Below are positions 27,236 through 36,384 of a stretch of 64,000 bases of DNA, in pieces (position 1 is the first letter of the stretch; every line of letters begins with the position of its first letter). Made by a program: the position numbers and the translations under genes. The DNA comes from an uncultured Rhodospirillaceae bacterium (GTDB lineage Bacteria; Pseudomonadota; Alphaproteobacteria; Rhodospirillales; UBA2165). Below the pieces are notes generated by a model. The model saw only the letters and a list, made by a program, of their open reading frames with translations. It was not told the DNA's origin and searched no databases. The stretch is from contig CAJWAR010000006.1 in assembly GCA_913020445.1 (NCBI GenBank), positions 47,507 through 111,506 on the forward strand. Reading direction: 5' to 3'.

Positions 27236-27853
27236 TTAGAACGGAGCCCAGGCGCGCTGAACCGCCGGCCGCGCTTCAATCACATCGTGCCAGCGTTTGA
27301 GATTGGGATAGTCATCCAAGCCGATCCGTTGAACACCATGAATGTGGGTATCGGCATAGATCGAAATATCGGCGATTGAATAATCGCCTGCCATGTATTC
27401 ATTGTCACCCAAGTGGCGGTCGATAGTGGCCATCATATCCCGCAGCACGCCATCGTAATACTCTTTGGCTTCTTCGATCGGTTCCGGTGCCCTCACCCAG
27501 AAATACCCATATTGTTGCGCCAGCGTGGTATACGTCGCCGAGCCGTAAAACAGCCATTGGTCAACTTTGGCTTGAGCCAGCGGGTCTGACGGATAGAGCC
27601 CGTTGCCGGCTTTGGTGGCGAGATATTTTAAGATCGCGCCCGACTCGCAAAGCGATATGGTTTCGCCGCCCGGTCCATCGTGATCAATCAGCGCCGGTAT
27701 CTTATGGCCGGGACTGATCTTCAGAAATTCCGGCTCGAATTGCTCTTGCTTCTGCAGATTGACCAGTTTGATGGTGTGCTCAAGTCCACTTTCCTCCATC
27801 GCATGGCGTGCTTTCCGGCCATTGTCAGTATCCCAGGTATATAGATCGATCAT
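27236..27853 (-). CDS. Glutathione S-transferase family protein
   Basis: 205 residues. The thioredoxin-like N-domain (1-80) begins MIDLYTWDTDNGRKARHAMEE and has HKIPALIDHDGPGGETISLCESGAILKYLA, whose cis-Pro and E-S pair bind the glutathione gamma-glutamyl group. The C-terminal helical domain has the N-capping motif YSIADISIYADTH. The YTWDTDNGRK start resembles Ure2p/YfcG-type (Nu class) GSTs, which often have disulfide reductase activity. A GGGGGAA site lies before the ATG. It follows the UbiD-like gene by 11 bp, so glutathione conjugation or reduction within the same catabolic route is plausible. Confidence 0.92.
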   Translation of the reverse strand: MIDLYTWDTDNGRKARHAMEESGLEHTIKLVNLQKQEQFEPEFLKISPGHKIPALIDHDGPGGETISLCESGAILKYLATKAGNGLYPSDPLAQAKVDQWLFYGSATYTTLAQQYGYFWVRAPEPIEEAKEYYDGVLRDMMATIDRHLGDNEYMAGDYSIADISIYADTHIHGVQRIGLDDYPNLKRWHDVIEARPAVQRAWAPF

Positions 27854-27864
27854 GTATTCCCCCG

Positions 27865-29376
27865 TTATACTTTCTCTGGAAAATCGGCGTCTTCAAAAAC
27901 ATTGAGGTTCGGCGCATCACTGTCGAGACCGTACTCATCCCACCGCTCAACAACCGCCTTATACATTTTCTCTGACATTTTGGTGCGCGGTGAAAAATCG
28001 TTGATATGTTTATATTCCATGCAGGCATTGATGAGACACTTGGAGCCCCAAGGCCTGATCTCGGGCGGGTTTAGACTGGGATCGAGATAGGTGCTCCAGG
28101 TTTCACGCAGAATATCGATTGATTCACTTGGCCGAGAGCGCGTCGCCATCGCCCACAAAACTTCATTGACATTGGTCGGATCAATATCCTCATCAACGAC
28201 GATGACGTATTTGCCGAAATAGGCCCCGCCCATACATTGAGCGGCGAGGTTCACGGCTTGCGAAGCATGCCCGGCATACATCTGCTTGATCGAAACCACG
28301 GTGATGCCCCAGCCGGCGGCTTCCGGTACCGACCACGCACCTTGCAAGCCCGGCACGCCCATTTTCTCCAGATCATTCCAGACCTTGGCCGCCCGCAGCA
28401 TGGCCCAAAACAAACCGGCTTCGTTGGCCTTGCCGTCTGCCATCAAGGCGCAGGTCAGCGTTGGATCATCGCGGTAGCGGACTTTTTCAACTTTAACATA
28501 GGGCGTTTCACCCGCCGGCCGGCCATAGTAGCCGGTAAATTCACCAAACGGCCCCTCGGCAAATGTTGCATCCGGATAGACGTGGCCTTCAAGAATGATC
28601 TCAGCCCGGGCCGGCAGCGGCAAGCCGGTAACATCACCGGTGAATGTTTCCAACGGCGAGCCGCCGATGCCGCCGTAGTAATCGTACTCGCTTTCATTTT
28701 TAGCGAAGCTGGTGGCGGCAACCACAAACAACAACGGATCAATGCCGTAACAGAGCGCCACCGGCATCGGCTTACCCATCGCCCACCACTTGTCCCGGTC
28801 AAGTCCGGCGTCCTTACCGGGCGAGGTATAAAGACCGATTTCGTCTTTGGATTTTATCATTTGCCTGTAGGTGCCGACATTTACCCGGTCATTTTCAGGA
28901 TCTCGGGTAATCACCGCCGTCGCCGTGCCGAGATACTTACCGCCATCCAAGGGCCACATTCGAGGTGCTGGAAATTTGGTGATATCGATATCATCACCGG
29001 TCTCAATATTTTGGTTTACCAGGGCGTTGGCGCCGTCAATTTCCACCGGCGGCTCGGTGAGATGCATTTTGTCTTTCAGAATTTGTGCCGCTTCCAAAGG
29101 ATGGTCGACCGGCTCCTCGCCGATGGCGATACAGAAACGATCCAAATTACAGCCGATCATATTGTAGACGGCTTTGTGGCCAGGGTGGCCTTTGATGTTT
29201 TCAAACAAAAGCGCCGGACTGCCTTCTTCGCGACCGACCATGTAAGTCAACGTAGAAGTTTCGAGATCAGGATCGACTTCTGCCGTAATTCGTTTCAATT
29301 GACCCAGCTTTTCGACCTTTTCGATCCAGGCATCCAGATCGCTTTGATTTATGCCGGCAAATACTTTCTCGTCCAT
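27865..29376 (-). CDS. UbiD family decarboxylase, paralogue 1
   Basis: 503 residues, full UbiD length. Residues that line the prenylated-FMN active site in Aspergillus Fdc1 (Arg173, Glu277, Glu282) have exact counterparts: R171 in VGTYRQM, and E274 and E279 in AEGPFGEF. GSPALLFENIKGHPG in the N-domain and VIVVDEDIDPTNVNEVLWAMATR in the C-domain are family blocks. It probably interconverts an aromatic or unsaturated carboxylic acid and its decarboxylated product. It needs prFMN from a UbiX, which is not in this window. It lies 39 bp downstream of a second UbiD gene. Confidence 0.93.
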   Translation of the reverse strand: MDEKVFAGINQSDLDAWIEKVEKLGQLKRITAEVDPDLETSTLTYMVGREEGSPALLFENIKGHPGHKAVYNMIGCNLDRFCIAIGEEPVDHPLEAAQILKDKMHLTEPPVEIDGANALVNQNIETGDDIDITKFPAPRMWPLDGGKYLGTATAVITRDPENDRVNVGTYRQMIKSKDEIGLYTSPGKDAGLDRDKWWAMGKPMPVALCYGIDPLLFVVAATSFAKNESEYDYYGGIGGSPLETFTGDVTGLPLPARAEIILEGHVYPDATFAEGPFGEFTGYYGRPAGETPYVKVEKVRYRDDPTLTCALMADGKANEAGLFWAMLRAAKVWNDLEKMGVPGLQGAWSVPEAAGWGITVVSIKQMYAGHASQAVNLAAQCMGGAYFGKYVIVVDEDIDPTNVNEVLWAMATRSRPSESIDILRETWSTYLDPSLNPPEIRPWGSKCLINACMEYKHINDFSPRTKMSEKMYKAVVERWDEYGLDSDAPNLNVFEDADFPEKV

Positions 29377-29415
29377 AATAGTCTCCGTGATGAAGGTGAT
29401 GGTATTGGTCTAGAT

Positions 29416-30900
29416 TCAGTTTTCAAATAAATGCGGCCATTTCTTCATGACTTTGTCTTTCCATTCCGGGCTTGATTCAGCGACCCGTGGAAAATCATCT
29501 TTCCAACCCCAGGGCCGGCAGGCATCTATAATGCCACGGTTATTCTGATAAGGTGGCCCCTGCAACATGGAATCGAGCGGCGTTGACCAGGACTTATGGA
29601 TAAATCTGGTATCTTCAGGCGGATCGCAGCGGGTTGATATTGCCCAAACCACATCAAAGATGTTTGAGGGATCGATATCTTCGTCGACGACAACAACCCA
29701 GCGTCCAGCATAATTTCCGGCATGACAATTAGCCGCCAACATAGCCGCTTGCGTCGCATGACCCGCATACATTTGTTTGATCGAGATGACATTAAACAGC
29801 CGCCCGGCGCCGGCTTCATGGCACCAAATGCCTTCGACACCTGGCAGACCGGCTTTCTCGATCTCATCCCAAATCATCGCTGATTTCACTGCCGCCCGGG
29901 CAAATGTAAAGTTCGCCGGTGGACGCGACGGCACGGCCATCGTCAAGATCGGATCGTTGCGATAATAAACCCGTCTCACCTTGACGATGGGCTGTTCACT
30001 GGCATCACTGGCGTAATAGCCCATGAACTCGCCGAACGGCCCTTCGATTTGAATGCTTTCTTCATCTCCATAAATCTCGCCCTCTAAAACAATTTCGGCA
30101 TGGGCCGGGATCGGCAGACCGTGGATTTCACTGGGAATGGTCTCAAAGGGAAAACCGCGATGGCCGCCGGCGTAATCAAATTCAGAGACATCAATATCAA
30201 CTTCGGAGTGACCGGCTAGAAAAAGCAGGGGGTCCTGTCCGCAAGAGATCAACACCGGACATGGTTCACCTTTGGCAAAGTATTTCTCCCGGATCATGCG
30301 GCCATGCTTACCGGGCGACATCCAGATGCCAGTGGTATTTTTATCCTGTACCATCACGCGGTAAGTTGCGGCATTGACCCAGCCACTGTCCGGGTCCTTC
30401 ATAATGACGACATCATCGGTACCGATATAGCGCCCGCCGTCATATTCATGGATAAAAGGGATCGGGAACTTATAAAGATCGACATCTTCATCACGGTCGA
30501 TGTTTTCCAGGATGGGTCCGGTCTTTACTTCTTCGGGGGGGATAAGCTCGAAGTCTTCTTTCATTCGATCGCGGTAGCATTGCACCAAATCCAACTCTTT
30601 TTCCGGTTCGGGAAAACCAAGCACGACGGCCAGCCGCTTAAACGAGTTCGCCGCGCCTGAAAGAATGCGAAAGTTTTCCGGATAATCTTTGATGTTTTTG
30701 AAGAGTAATGCCGGTGCCTTGCCTGGATTGCGCGCGCAGACAACTTCTGCCAGCGCCGCCAATTCTAAGTTCCAGTCAGCGCCTTCGATAACTTCCAGCT
30801 CACCGATTTCCTCGAAGCGTTCCAGCAGATCGCGAAGATCAACATGTCGCGTTATGTTGGCGCGGTCTTTGTTTTTCGCCTCATCAACCTTTTTGTCCAT
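29416..30900 (-). CDS. UbiD family decarboxylase, paralogue 2
   Basis: 494 residues with the same catalytic set: R181 in AATYRVM, and E286 and E291 in IEGPFGEFMGYY. The C-domain has GRWVVVVDEDIDPSNIFDVVWAISTR. It aligns along its full length with the adjacent paralogue but clearly differs in sequence (for example SPGKHGRMIREKYFAKG against SPGKDAGLDRDKWW), so the duplication is old. It is the first gene of the minus-strand run UbiD-UbiD-GST-EamA, divergent from the Rieske dioxygenase genes. The two proteins may form a hetero-oligomer or act on different acids. Confidence 0.93.
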   Translation of the reverse strand: MDKKVDEAKNKDRANITRHVDLRDLLERFEEIGELEVIEGADWNLELAALAEVVCARNPGKAPALLFKNIKDYPENFRILSGAANSFKRLAVVLGFPEPEKELDLVQCYRDRMKEDFELIPPEEVKTGPILENIDRDEDVDLYKFPIPFIHEYDGGRYIGTDDVVIMKDPDSGWVNAATYRVMVQDKNTTGIWMSPGKHGRMIREKYFAKGEPCPVLISCGQDPLLFLAGHSEVDIDVSEFDYAGGHRGFPFETIPSEIHGLPIPAHAEIVLEGEIYGDEESIQIEGPFGEFMGYYASDASEQPIVKVRRVYYRNDPILTMAVPSRPPANFTFARAAVKSAMIWDEIEKAGLPGVEGIWCHEAGAGRLFNVISIKQMYAGHATQAAMLAANCHAGNYAGRWVVVVDEDIDPSNIFDVVWAISTRCDPPEDTRFIHKSWSTPLDSMLQGPPYQNNRGIIDACRPWGWKDDFPRVAESSPEWKDKVMKKWPHLFEN

Positions 30901-31008
30901 AACAAACCGCCCCTACTCTGGTGTTCTTCAATATAGCAAATACCAAGATTTCTAAGTTTCCAAATAGTATTAAAATCCCTATCACCCTCCCACGCAAACT
31001 TTCTTTAT

Positions 31009-31019
31009 CAAGAATCTTG
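31009..31019. promoter_or_regulatory. Small palindrome in the UbiD/Rieske divergent promoter region
   Basis: CAAGA-A-TCTTG is an 11-base perfect dyad. It sits roughly midway in the 176-bp gap between the divergent UbiD and dioxygenase operons, 58 bp before the dioxygenase ATG. Its position suits an operator for a shared regulator, but no regulator gene is encoded alongside. Short dyads occur by chance, so this is tentative. Confidence 0.3.
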
Positions 31020-31076
31020 CACCGATTTGAAAAACTATCGATAATTAGAATTAATAAATAACAGGGAGCAGCGATT

Positions 31077-32399
31077 ATGCCAAAAGATCAAAATCTGGAT
31101 ATTGGCTCTCTCGTCGAGCCGGACCGCGTGCACAAAGCCTGTTACGCCGACGAGGAAGTCTTTGAACAAGAACTGAAAAATATTTTCCATAAATCCTGGA
31201 TTTACATTGGCCATGAAAGCCAGGTGCCTAATCCGGGCGACTATTGGACGACCTGGGTCGGCAAGGAGCGCATGATCATCTGCCGCGCCGAGGACGGCCA
31301 AGTTCATGTGCTTTATAACCGCTGTCCCCATCGGGGCGCGTTAATTTGCAACAATCTTCATGGTAATTCCGGCAATAAAAAATCCTTCCGCTGCCCCTAT
31401 CACGCTTGGCAATTCGCCATGGATGGCAGCCTTCGTAATCTGCCGATGAAGGAAGGCTATGATGGCATTATTGATCTGAAAGATCCGCAACTGCAAATGA
31501 GACCGGCCGAACGACAGGCCAATTACCGCGGCTTTATATTCGCGAGTTTAAGCGAAGACGGCCCTGACCTCGAAACCTGGCTCGGTGGCGGTAAAGTTGC
31601 GTTTGACGACATTTGCAATCGCTCTCCCGAGGGCGAAGCTGAAATCGTCGCCAATTGCTTCCGTATCATCCAGCACTCCAATTGGAAAATTTTCCTCGAA
31701 AACCAGTTGGACGCGGTCCATCCCTCCATCACGCATCACTCGACCGGTGACGCCGCGGCGGACATGCAAAAAGTCTACAAAGACAAAACCGGCGAAGACG
31801 CCCCCATGGGCTATCAATTCCTGGCTGACTTTACGCTACCGTTCGAGAAATGGGACAGCCTCAGCACCATCGGCCATCCCTATGGTCATAATGTGTTAGC
31901 TGGTTATATGGGCTTGCGCCCGCGCGATCCGGTGACCATCGCTCATGAAGAAGCGCTGACTGCCGTTCACGGTGAAGAACGCATGGATGAAATCTTGTCC
32001 ACCAATGTTCACCATGTGCTGGTCTATCCGTGTCTGTCAGTGCAGCCGCCGTTGCAACAGCTGCGCGCCGTTCGCCCGCTGGCCGCCAACAAAACCCTGA
32101 CCGAGATTTGGCACTTTAAATTAAAAGGCGCACCGGAAGGAATTTATGACCGCTCCCTCGCCTACTACTACCACGTCAACGCGCCTTCAACGATGGTCAA
32201 CGCCGATGATCTCAATAACTTCCGCGCCTGTCAGGATGGTCTCGAGCTTGATGGCGGCGGTGATTGGGTCAGCTTGCACCGCAATGTTGGCCAGGACCCG
32301 GTTGTCGATGGTGTCACAACCTCGGTCACCGGCATGAGTGAACAGCCGATGCGGAACATGTTTGCTGCCTGGCAAGAATATATGACGGGGGGTGAATAA
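31077..32399 (+). CDS. Aromatic-ring-hydroxylating dioxygenase alpha subunit (Rieske)
   Basis: 440 residues. The Rieske [2Fe-2S] ligands are C83 and H85 (NRCPHRGALICNN), and C106 and H109 (RCPYHAWQF). The catalytic domain has the mononuclear iron motif ENQLDAVHPSITHH (D-x2-H-x4-H style 2-His-1-carboxylate, with the bridging Asp). It hydroxylates an aromatic ring with O2 and electrons from a ferredoxin/reductase. A GGGAG ribosome site is well placed. The beta subunit follows directly. Neither the reductase nor a Rieske ferredoxin is present nearby, so electrons must come from elsewhere in the genome. Confidence 0.95.
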   Translation: MPKDQNLDIGSLVEPDRVHKACYADEEVFEQELKNIFHKSWIYIGHESQVPNPGDYWTTWVGKERMIICRAEDGQVHVLYNRCPHRGALICNNLHGNSGNKKSFRCPYHAWQFAMDGSLRNLPMKEGYDGIIDLKDPQLQMRPAERQANYRGFIFASLSEDGPDLETWLGGGKVAFDDICNRSPEGEAEIVANCFRIIQHSNWKIFLENQLDAVHPSITHHSTGDAAADMQKVYKDKTGEDAPMGYQFLADFTLPFEKWDSLSTIGHPYGHNVLAGYMGLRPRDPVTIAHEEALTAVHGEERMDEILSTNVHHVLVYPCLSVQPPLQQLRAVRPLAANKTLTEIWHFKLKGAPEGIYDRSLAYYYHVNAPSTMVNADDLNNFRACQDGLELDGGGDWVSLHRNVGQDPVVDGVTTSVTGMSEQPMRNMFAAWQEYMTGGE

Positions 32400-32400
32400 A

Positions 32401-32910
32401 ATGCCAAAAGATAACGCCTTGAACACATCGGCCGATACGCAACGCGCCGTCGAACAGTTCCTTTACCAGCAAGCGGAAATTCTTGATGACCGCCGCTGGG
32501 ATGACTGGCTCGAGCTCTTCACCGCAGACGGTAAATATTGGATGCCGGTTGATCCGGAGCAAGTTACCGGCGAGCGGGTGCCAAATATATTCTATGAAGA
32601 TGTTTATCTCATGGATATGCGCATCCGCCGGGTTGAGCACCCTTATGCCCATTCGCAAATGGCCGGCCATCGCACCAGCCATACGGTTTCCAATGTCATC
32701 ATTCAAAGCGAAGATGAGGCGACCGGTGATGTCGTCTGTACGTCACGCTTTCATATGGTTGAGTATCGGCTGGATGATCAGCGCTATTTCGGCGGTAAAT
32801 ATACCCACACGCTAAAGAAAACTGAGGGCGGCTATCGCATCCAACTTCAGCGTGTCGACATCGCCAATGTGGAAGGTCCATTTGACTTTGTCATGCAGGT
32901 CTGGCTGTAG
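32401..32910 (+). CDS. Aromatic-ring-hydroxylating dioxygenase beta subunit
   Basis: 169 residues from ATG 32401, one base after the alpha stop, with GGGGGGTG as the ribosome site. A GTG nine bases earlier is possible but less well spaced. SnoaL/NTF2-like fold typical of beta subunits: AVEQFLYQQAEILDDRRWDDWLELF near the start, then MDMRIRRVEHPYAHSQ, SRFHMVEYRLDDQRYFGGKY and YRIQLQRVDIAN. Beta subunits are structural in the alpha3beta3 oxygenase. The tight gene pair confirms a two-subunit oxygenase of benzoate/toluate or related type. Confidence 0.93.
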   Translation: MPKDNALNTSADTQRAVEQFLYQQAEILDDRRWDDWLELFTADGKYWMPVDPEQVTGERVPNIFYEDVYLMDMRIRRVEHPYAHSQMAGHRTSHTVSNVIIQSEDEATGDVVCTSRFHMVEYRLDDQRYFGGKYTHTLKKTEGGYRIQLQRVDIANVEGPFDFVMQVWL

Positions 32911-32939
32911 AAATTAGCTTTTTTTTAAACTCGCCATTT

Positions 32940-33242
32940 TTACACGCCGCCAGGATTGCGGATGGCGCGCAAGCGGCATTCACAGGTGGGCTGCCCCATG
33001 GTACGAATTTTATAGGTTTCACCGCAATGCATACAGCGCTGACGACGCTCTAAGGCTCGTCGATCATTGCCGGATCGCCGTTCTTTATTGGCAGGCCATT
33101 TTTCCGCACGCGCGGTATCACTGCGCCGATCCTTTGACAGGCGTCGTCCGTCTTCACCGCGCCGTTCAGTATCTTCCATTTCTTCAGTCAATTCTAAAAT
33201 CCTATCCATAGATTGGATATGGCTATTTGTTAGGTCAATCAA
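32940..33242 (-). CDS. Small Arg-rich protein with C-terminal Cys motif
   Basis: 100 residues from a TTG start with GAGGTAG upstream; an ATG at 33209 is the alternative. The middle (about 25-70) is highly charged, with repeated RRxxxRRS/DRR patterns (DRRSDTARAEKW, ERRSGNDRRALERRQR). The C-terminus has CMHCGETYK and PTCECRLR, two CxxC/CxC pairs that could bind zinc. Short proteins with RRSGxDRR patches occur in proteobacteria without known function. It is co-directional with the MBL gene, 7 bp after its predicted... upstream neighbour in transcription ends at 33250. Not recognised further. Confidence 0.55.
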   Translation of the reverse strand: MIDLTNSHIQSMDRILELTEEMEDTERRGEDGRRLSKDRRSDTARAEKWPANKERRSGNDRRALERRQRCMHCGETYKIRTMGQPTCECRLRAIRNPGGV

Positions 33243-33249
33243 GAGAAAT

Positions 33250-34362
33250 CTACCTCTTTAGCACTTCAACTTTATTGCTGATCAGAATCTGCATCAGCTC
33301 CTGACCGACCACCAAGGGCCCGCTATATTCTTGGCGCGTGAGGTCAATCAAATCCTGCTCAGATTTGCGCGCCCAAACGATATGAGTATAGACCGCAAGC
33401 TTGGGCTTGGCTTGCGCGAATATTTTACCGGCCTCAATTGGGCTGGTGTGATGCGACCCACGAACCGGGCGTCCCCCCTGTCCGCGTTTGCTGCCATCGA
33501 GACCAACGTGAACCTCATGGATCAACACATCAGCGCCTTTGCCAAAGGTGACCATATTGCCGGTCGGACGCGTATCACCTGAAATAACAACTGAATGTCC
33601 GTTGTAATCGAGCCGATAGCCAAGTGCTGGGAATTCTTCGCGATCTTGTTCACGCTTTCGAGGCGGCCAGTGATTAACATCAAAGGCGGTGATTTTTACG
33701 CCCGCATTGTCAAAGACCTGGCCTTCGCTGATATCTTTGCCGATCATTTTCAATTTTTGCCGGCGCGGATTAGTCCGATAGCTTAAATCCCAGTCGTAGG
33801 CTTTGGCGAGATGATCGGTCATTGCGGCCGTCCCTTTCGGGCCCCAGACATAGAAATTGGGGCGTCCGCCACGACCACCGCCGTTCAGAAACAAATCCGA
33901 AAGATCAACGATGTGATCCGAATGGAGATGAGTTAGAAAAACTTTATCAGTACGGGTTATATGCTGCGGGCTTAATTCTGCTAAGCGCAACATGGCGCCA
34001 CGCCCGGCGTCGAACAGAAATTGCTGGCCGCCGGCTTCGACCAATGTGGTTGCGTTCATTTTCTTGGTAATAAGATTGGGTCCACCACCGCCGGGACCTC
34101 CGCCCGTACCCAGCAGTGTTATTTTAATCGTACCATCACCCGTCGGTTGAGCTTGTTGATTTGGCCGTTGTTGATTGGGGCGGCCCTCCCTGCGTTGTTG
34201 CTGACGTTGACCAGGAGGACGCTGAGCCAGTTGAACATTTTTGGCAACGTTCTGGGCGGGGACTATTCCATCCGCCGCCAGCGAAACCGGCGTAAAGAAA
34301 AGTGAACCAATTAAGATGAAAGCTAATACCGCGATAAATCTGAAAAGCATATATAACCCCAA
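33250..34362 (-). CDS. Exported MBL-fold hydrolase with Pro/Gln/Arg-rich linker
   Basis: 370 residues. Signal peptide at about 1-30 (LFRFIAVLAFILIGSLFFTPVSLAA). A low-complexity linker follows, rich in Q, R, P and N (about residues 45-75, RPPGQRQQQRREG and repeated PNQQ units). The metallo-beta-lactamase domain then has ITLLGTGGGPGGGGPN, TLVEAGGQQFLFDAGRG, FLTHLHSDHIVDL (HxHxDH), VISGDTRP and LAVYTHIVW. The layout matches exported RNase Z/arylsulfatase-like MBL proteins. It probably hydrolyses an ester or phosphoester in the periplasm. The substrate is unknown. Confidence 0.88.
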   Translation of the reverse strand: MGLYMLFRFIAVLAFILIGSLFFTPVSLAADGIVPAQNVAKNVQLAQRPPGQRQQQRREGRPNQQRPNQQAQPTGDGTIKITLLGTGGGPGGGGPNLITKKMNATTLVEAGGQQFLFDAGRGAMLRLAELSPQHITRTDKVFLTHLHSDHIVDLSDLFLNGGGRGGRPNFYVWGPKGTAAMTDHLAKAYDWDLSYRTNPRRQKLKMIGKDISEGQVFDNAGVKITAFDVNHWPPRKREQDREEFPALGYRLDYNGHSVVISGDTRPTGNMVTFGKGADVLIHEVHVGLDGSKRGQGGRPVRGSHHTSPIEAGKIFAQAKPKLAVYTHIVWARKSEQDLIDLTRQEYSGPLVVGQELMQILISNKVEVLKR

Positions 34363-34427
34363 AAAGAAATTGTTTTACTTCTAACGGGGTTAGTTTGCGT
34401 ATTCCGTCGCGACTTTAAAGGACTATT

Positions 34428-35324
34428 TTATTCAACTTCATTGCGGATCGTGCCAATCGGCTCAATGGTCACTTCGACGACATCGCCTTTTTTAAGGAAC
34501 ACGGGCGGCTCGAACCCAATGCCAACACCAACCGGCGTGCCGGTGGCAATAATGTCGCCCGGCTTCAAGGTAATGCCGGCGGAGATCGTCTCAATCAGGG
34601 TCGGAATATCAAAGATCAAATCCGCAACGCTGGCGTCCTGACGGGTCTCGCCATTGACGACGGTCCTAAGGTGAAAACTATCCGGGTGCCCGGCCTCATC
34701 AGCGGTGACAATCATCGGGCCCATTGGACAGTAGCCGTCCAGGCTTTTGCCGATGAACCACTGTTTATGTTTGTGCTGCTGGGTACGAGCGGTGACATCA
34801 TTCGAAACCGTATAGCCGAAGACATGGTCGAACGCGTCGGCTTTGCTGATGCCGCGCCCTGCTTTACCGATAATGACCGCCAGCTCACCTTCATAATCGG
34901 TAGAGTTCGAGCTATCGAGGTAAGCCGGAATTGGATCGGTCGGCCCGCTCACGCTGGTTGTTGCCTTGGTGAAGATAATCGGATCATCCGGTACAGCCGT
35001 CGCGCCCGCTGTCGCATCAAAGCCACTATCGTGAAATTCCTGGGCATGTTCATGATAATTCCGGCCAACGCACATGACATTGCGGCGTGGATGGGGAATC
35101 GGCGCCAATAGATCGGCATCGGCCAAGGCTGTCCGCGCACCATCATCCGCACCCTCACAAGCTGCCGCTGCTTTTTTAAGGCCGTCATCGCCAAGCTCAA
35201 TAAAGCTGGTCATTTCCTCCGGTAAGTCAGGGGCCGCAATCGAGAGATCGATAATGGTAGCACCATCTGCTTCGACGATGCCGATGGCTGTTTCTTTATT
35301 TTTTTGAAAAGTAACAAGACGCAT
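34428..35324 (-). CDS. Fumarylacetoacetate hydrolase (FAH) family protein, long form
   Basis: 298 residues. An N-terminal domain (1-75) precedes the FAH fold. It has NVMCVGRNYHEHAQEF, PIIFTKATTSVSGP, the metal ligands in STDYEGELAVIIGKAGRGI (Glu pair) and VFGYTVSNDVTARTQQ (Asp), and a closing GDIIATGTPVGVGIGFEPP. Family members hydrolyse C-C bonds in 2,4-diketo acids, decarboxylate, or tautomerise in aromatic meta-cleavage routes. AGGA lies before the ATG. It is close to Rieske and UbiD genes, which supports an aromatic-ring-catabolism role. A second, shorter FAH gene lies at 40999-41691. Confidence 0.93.
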   Translation of the reverse strand: MRLVTFQKNKETAIGIVEADGATIIDLSIAAPDLPEEMTSFIELGDDGLKKAAAACEGADDGARTALADADLLAPIPHPRRNVMCVGRNYHEHAQEFHDSGFDATAGATAVPDDPIIFTKATTSVSGPTDPIPAYLDSSNSTDYEGELAVIIGKAGRGISKADAFDHVFGYTVSNDVTARTQQHKHKQWFIGKSLDGYCPMGPMIVTADEAGHPDSFHLRTVVNGETRQDASVADLIFDIPTLIETISAGITLKPGDIIATGTPVGVGIGFEPPVFLKKGDVVEVTIEPIGTIRNEVE

Positions 35325-35534
35325 GTTTGATCCTGAAATTTATTAATTAAAACTCCCGCTACTTGCCTTATCACCTCTGCATTAGTCAAACACTCGGTTC
35401 GGTAAACACAAATAATTGACCACAAATTTGATTGATGAAGTACCGGCCTTTTCACAACAATCGAAATTAACTAAAAAGGAAATATCGGAGTAGCGTGTTC
35501 TAAAGATATTTTTCAAATAACGCGGTTAGTATTT

Positions 35535-36317
35535 GTGGATCAATTTATAGAAATTTTAATCTCAGGCTCAGATCTGAGTCTTTGGGAATTTGCTCTGCTG
35601 TGTGGCGTTTCACTTTTAGGCAGCTTTATAACCGCCGCGCTCGGCTTGGGCGGAGGAGCACTGACCATTGCCACCATGGCGCTGATAATGCCGCCGACCG
35701 TATTGGTCCCCATTCATGGTGTCGTCCAGCTCGGCTCTAATTTTGGCCGGGCCATGCTGATGTATCGCCATATCTTGATAAAGGTAATGCCGATGTTCCT
35801 GGCAGGAAGCATAATCGGCATCATCATTGGCGGAAAAGTAGTCATCACGCTGCCGGTGTTTCTCCTTCAAGGTATTCTTGCCGTTTTCATTTTATACTCA
35901 ACTTGGGCCCCAGGATTTACCGCGCGCGAGCCGAAAAAAATCGCTTTCTTTGGCGCTGGTTTGGTTGGTGCGTTTACGACGATGTTTGTCGGTGCAACCG
36001 GGCCAGTTGTTGCTCCATTTGCCCTAGCCGCCAGTGAAATCCGCCAACAGTTTGTCGCCACTCACGCTACATTTATGACCATACATCACGCCTTTAAACT
36101 CGTTGTGTTCGGTGTCTTGGGATTTGCTTTTGGGCCATACATTCCATTGTTAATTGGCCTTATATTATTTGGCTTTGCGGGAACCTATTTAGGTAAAATT
36201 ACGCTCAATCGTCTGCCTGAAAAACTTTTCCGCAATTTGTTGAAAGCTATTTTGACCATCATGGCCTGCTGGTTGATCTATGATGCCGTTCAAGCGGCAA
36301 CGAATACTGCCATCTAG
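35535..36317 (+). CDS. TauE/SafE family sulfite/organosulfonate exporter-like permease
   Basis: 260 residues from GTG 35535, with about seven to eight membrane helices. The duplicated TauE motifs are GSFITAALGLGGGALTIATMALIMPP in the N-half and VGAFTTMFVGATGPVVAPF in the C-half. Family members export sulfite, sulfoacetate or other anions, and some have been linked to formate or acetate transport. The weak ribosome site leaves the start a little uncertain. The following MetE-like gene begins within about 70 bp in the same direction. Confidence 0.88.
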   Translation: MDQFIEILISGSDLSLWEFALLCGVSLLGSFITAALGLGGGALTIATMALIMPPTVLVPIHGVVQLGSNFGRAMLMYRHILIKVMPMFLAGSIIGIIIGGKVVITLPVFLLQGILAVFILYSTWAPGFTAREPKKIAFFGAGLVGAFTTMFVGATGPVVAPFALAASEIRQQFVATHATFMTIHHAFKLVVFGVLGFAFGPYIPLLIGLILFGFAGTYLGKITLNRLPEKLFRNLLKAILTIMACWLIYDAVQAATNTAI

Positions 36318-36384
36318 ATTGTTTTGGGCGATCGGTGTTATTCTACAGCTGGGTGGGGACTCACGTTTTGGGAGACTAACGCAA

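Noticed and set aside
28237..29430. 397-codon plus-strand frame opposite the UbiD gene
   Set aside because: Complete overlap with a UbiD gene that has all catalytic residues; the opposite product has no recognisable domain and an odd composition.
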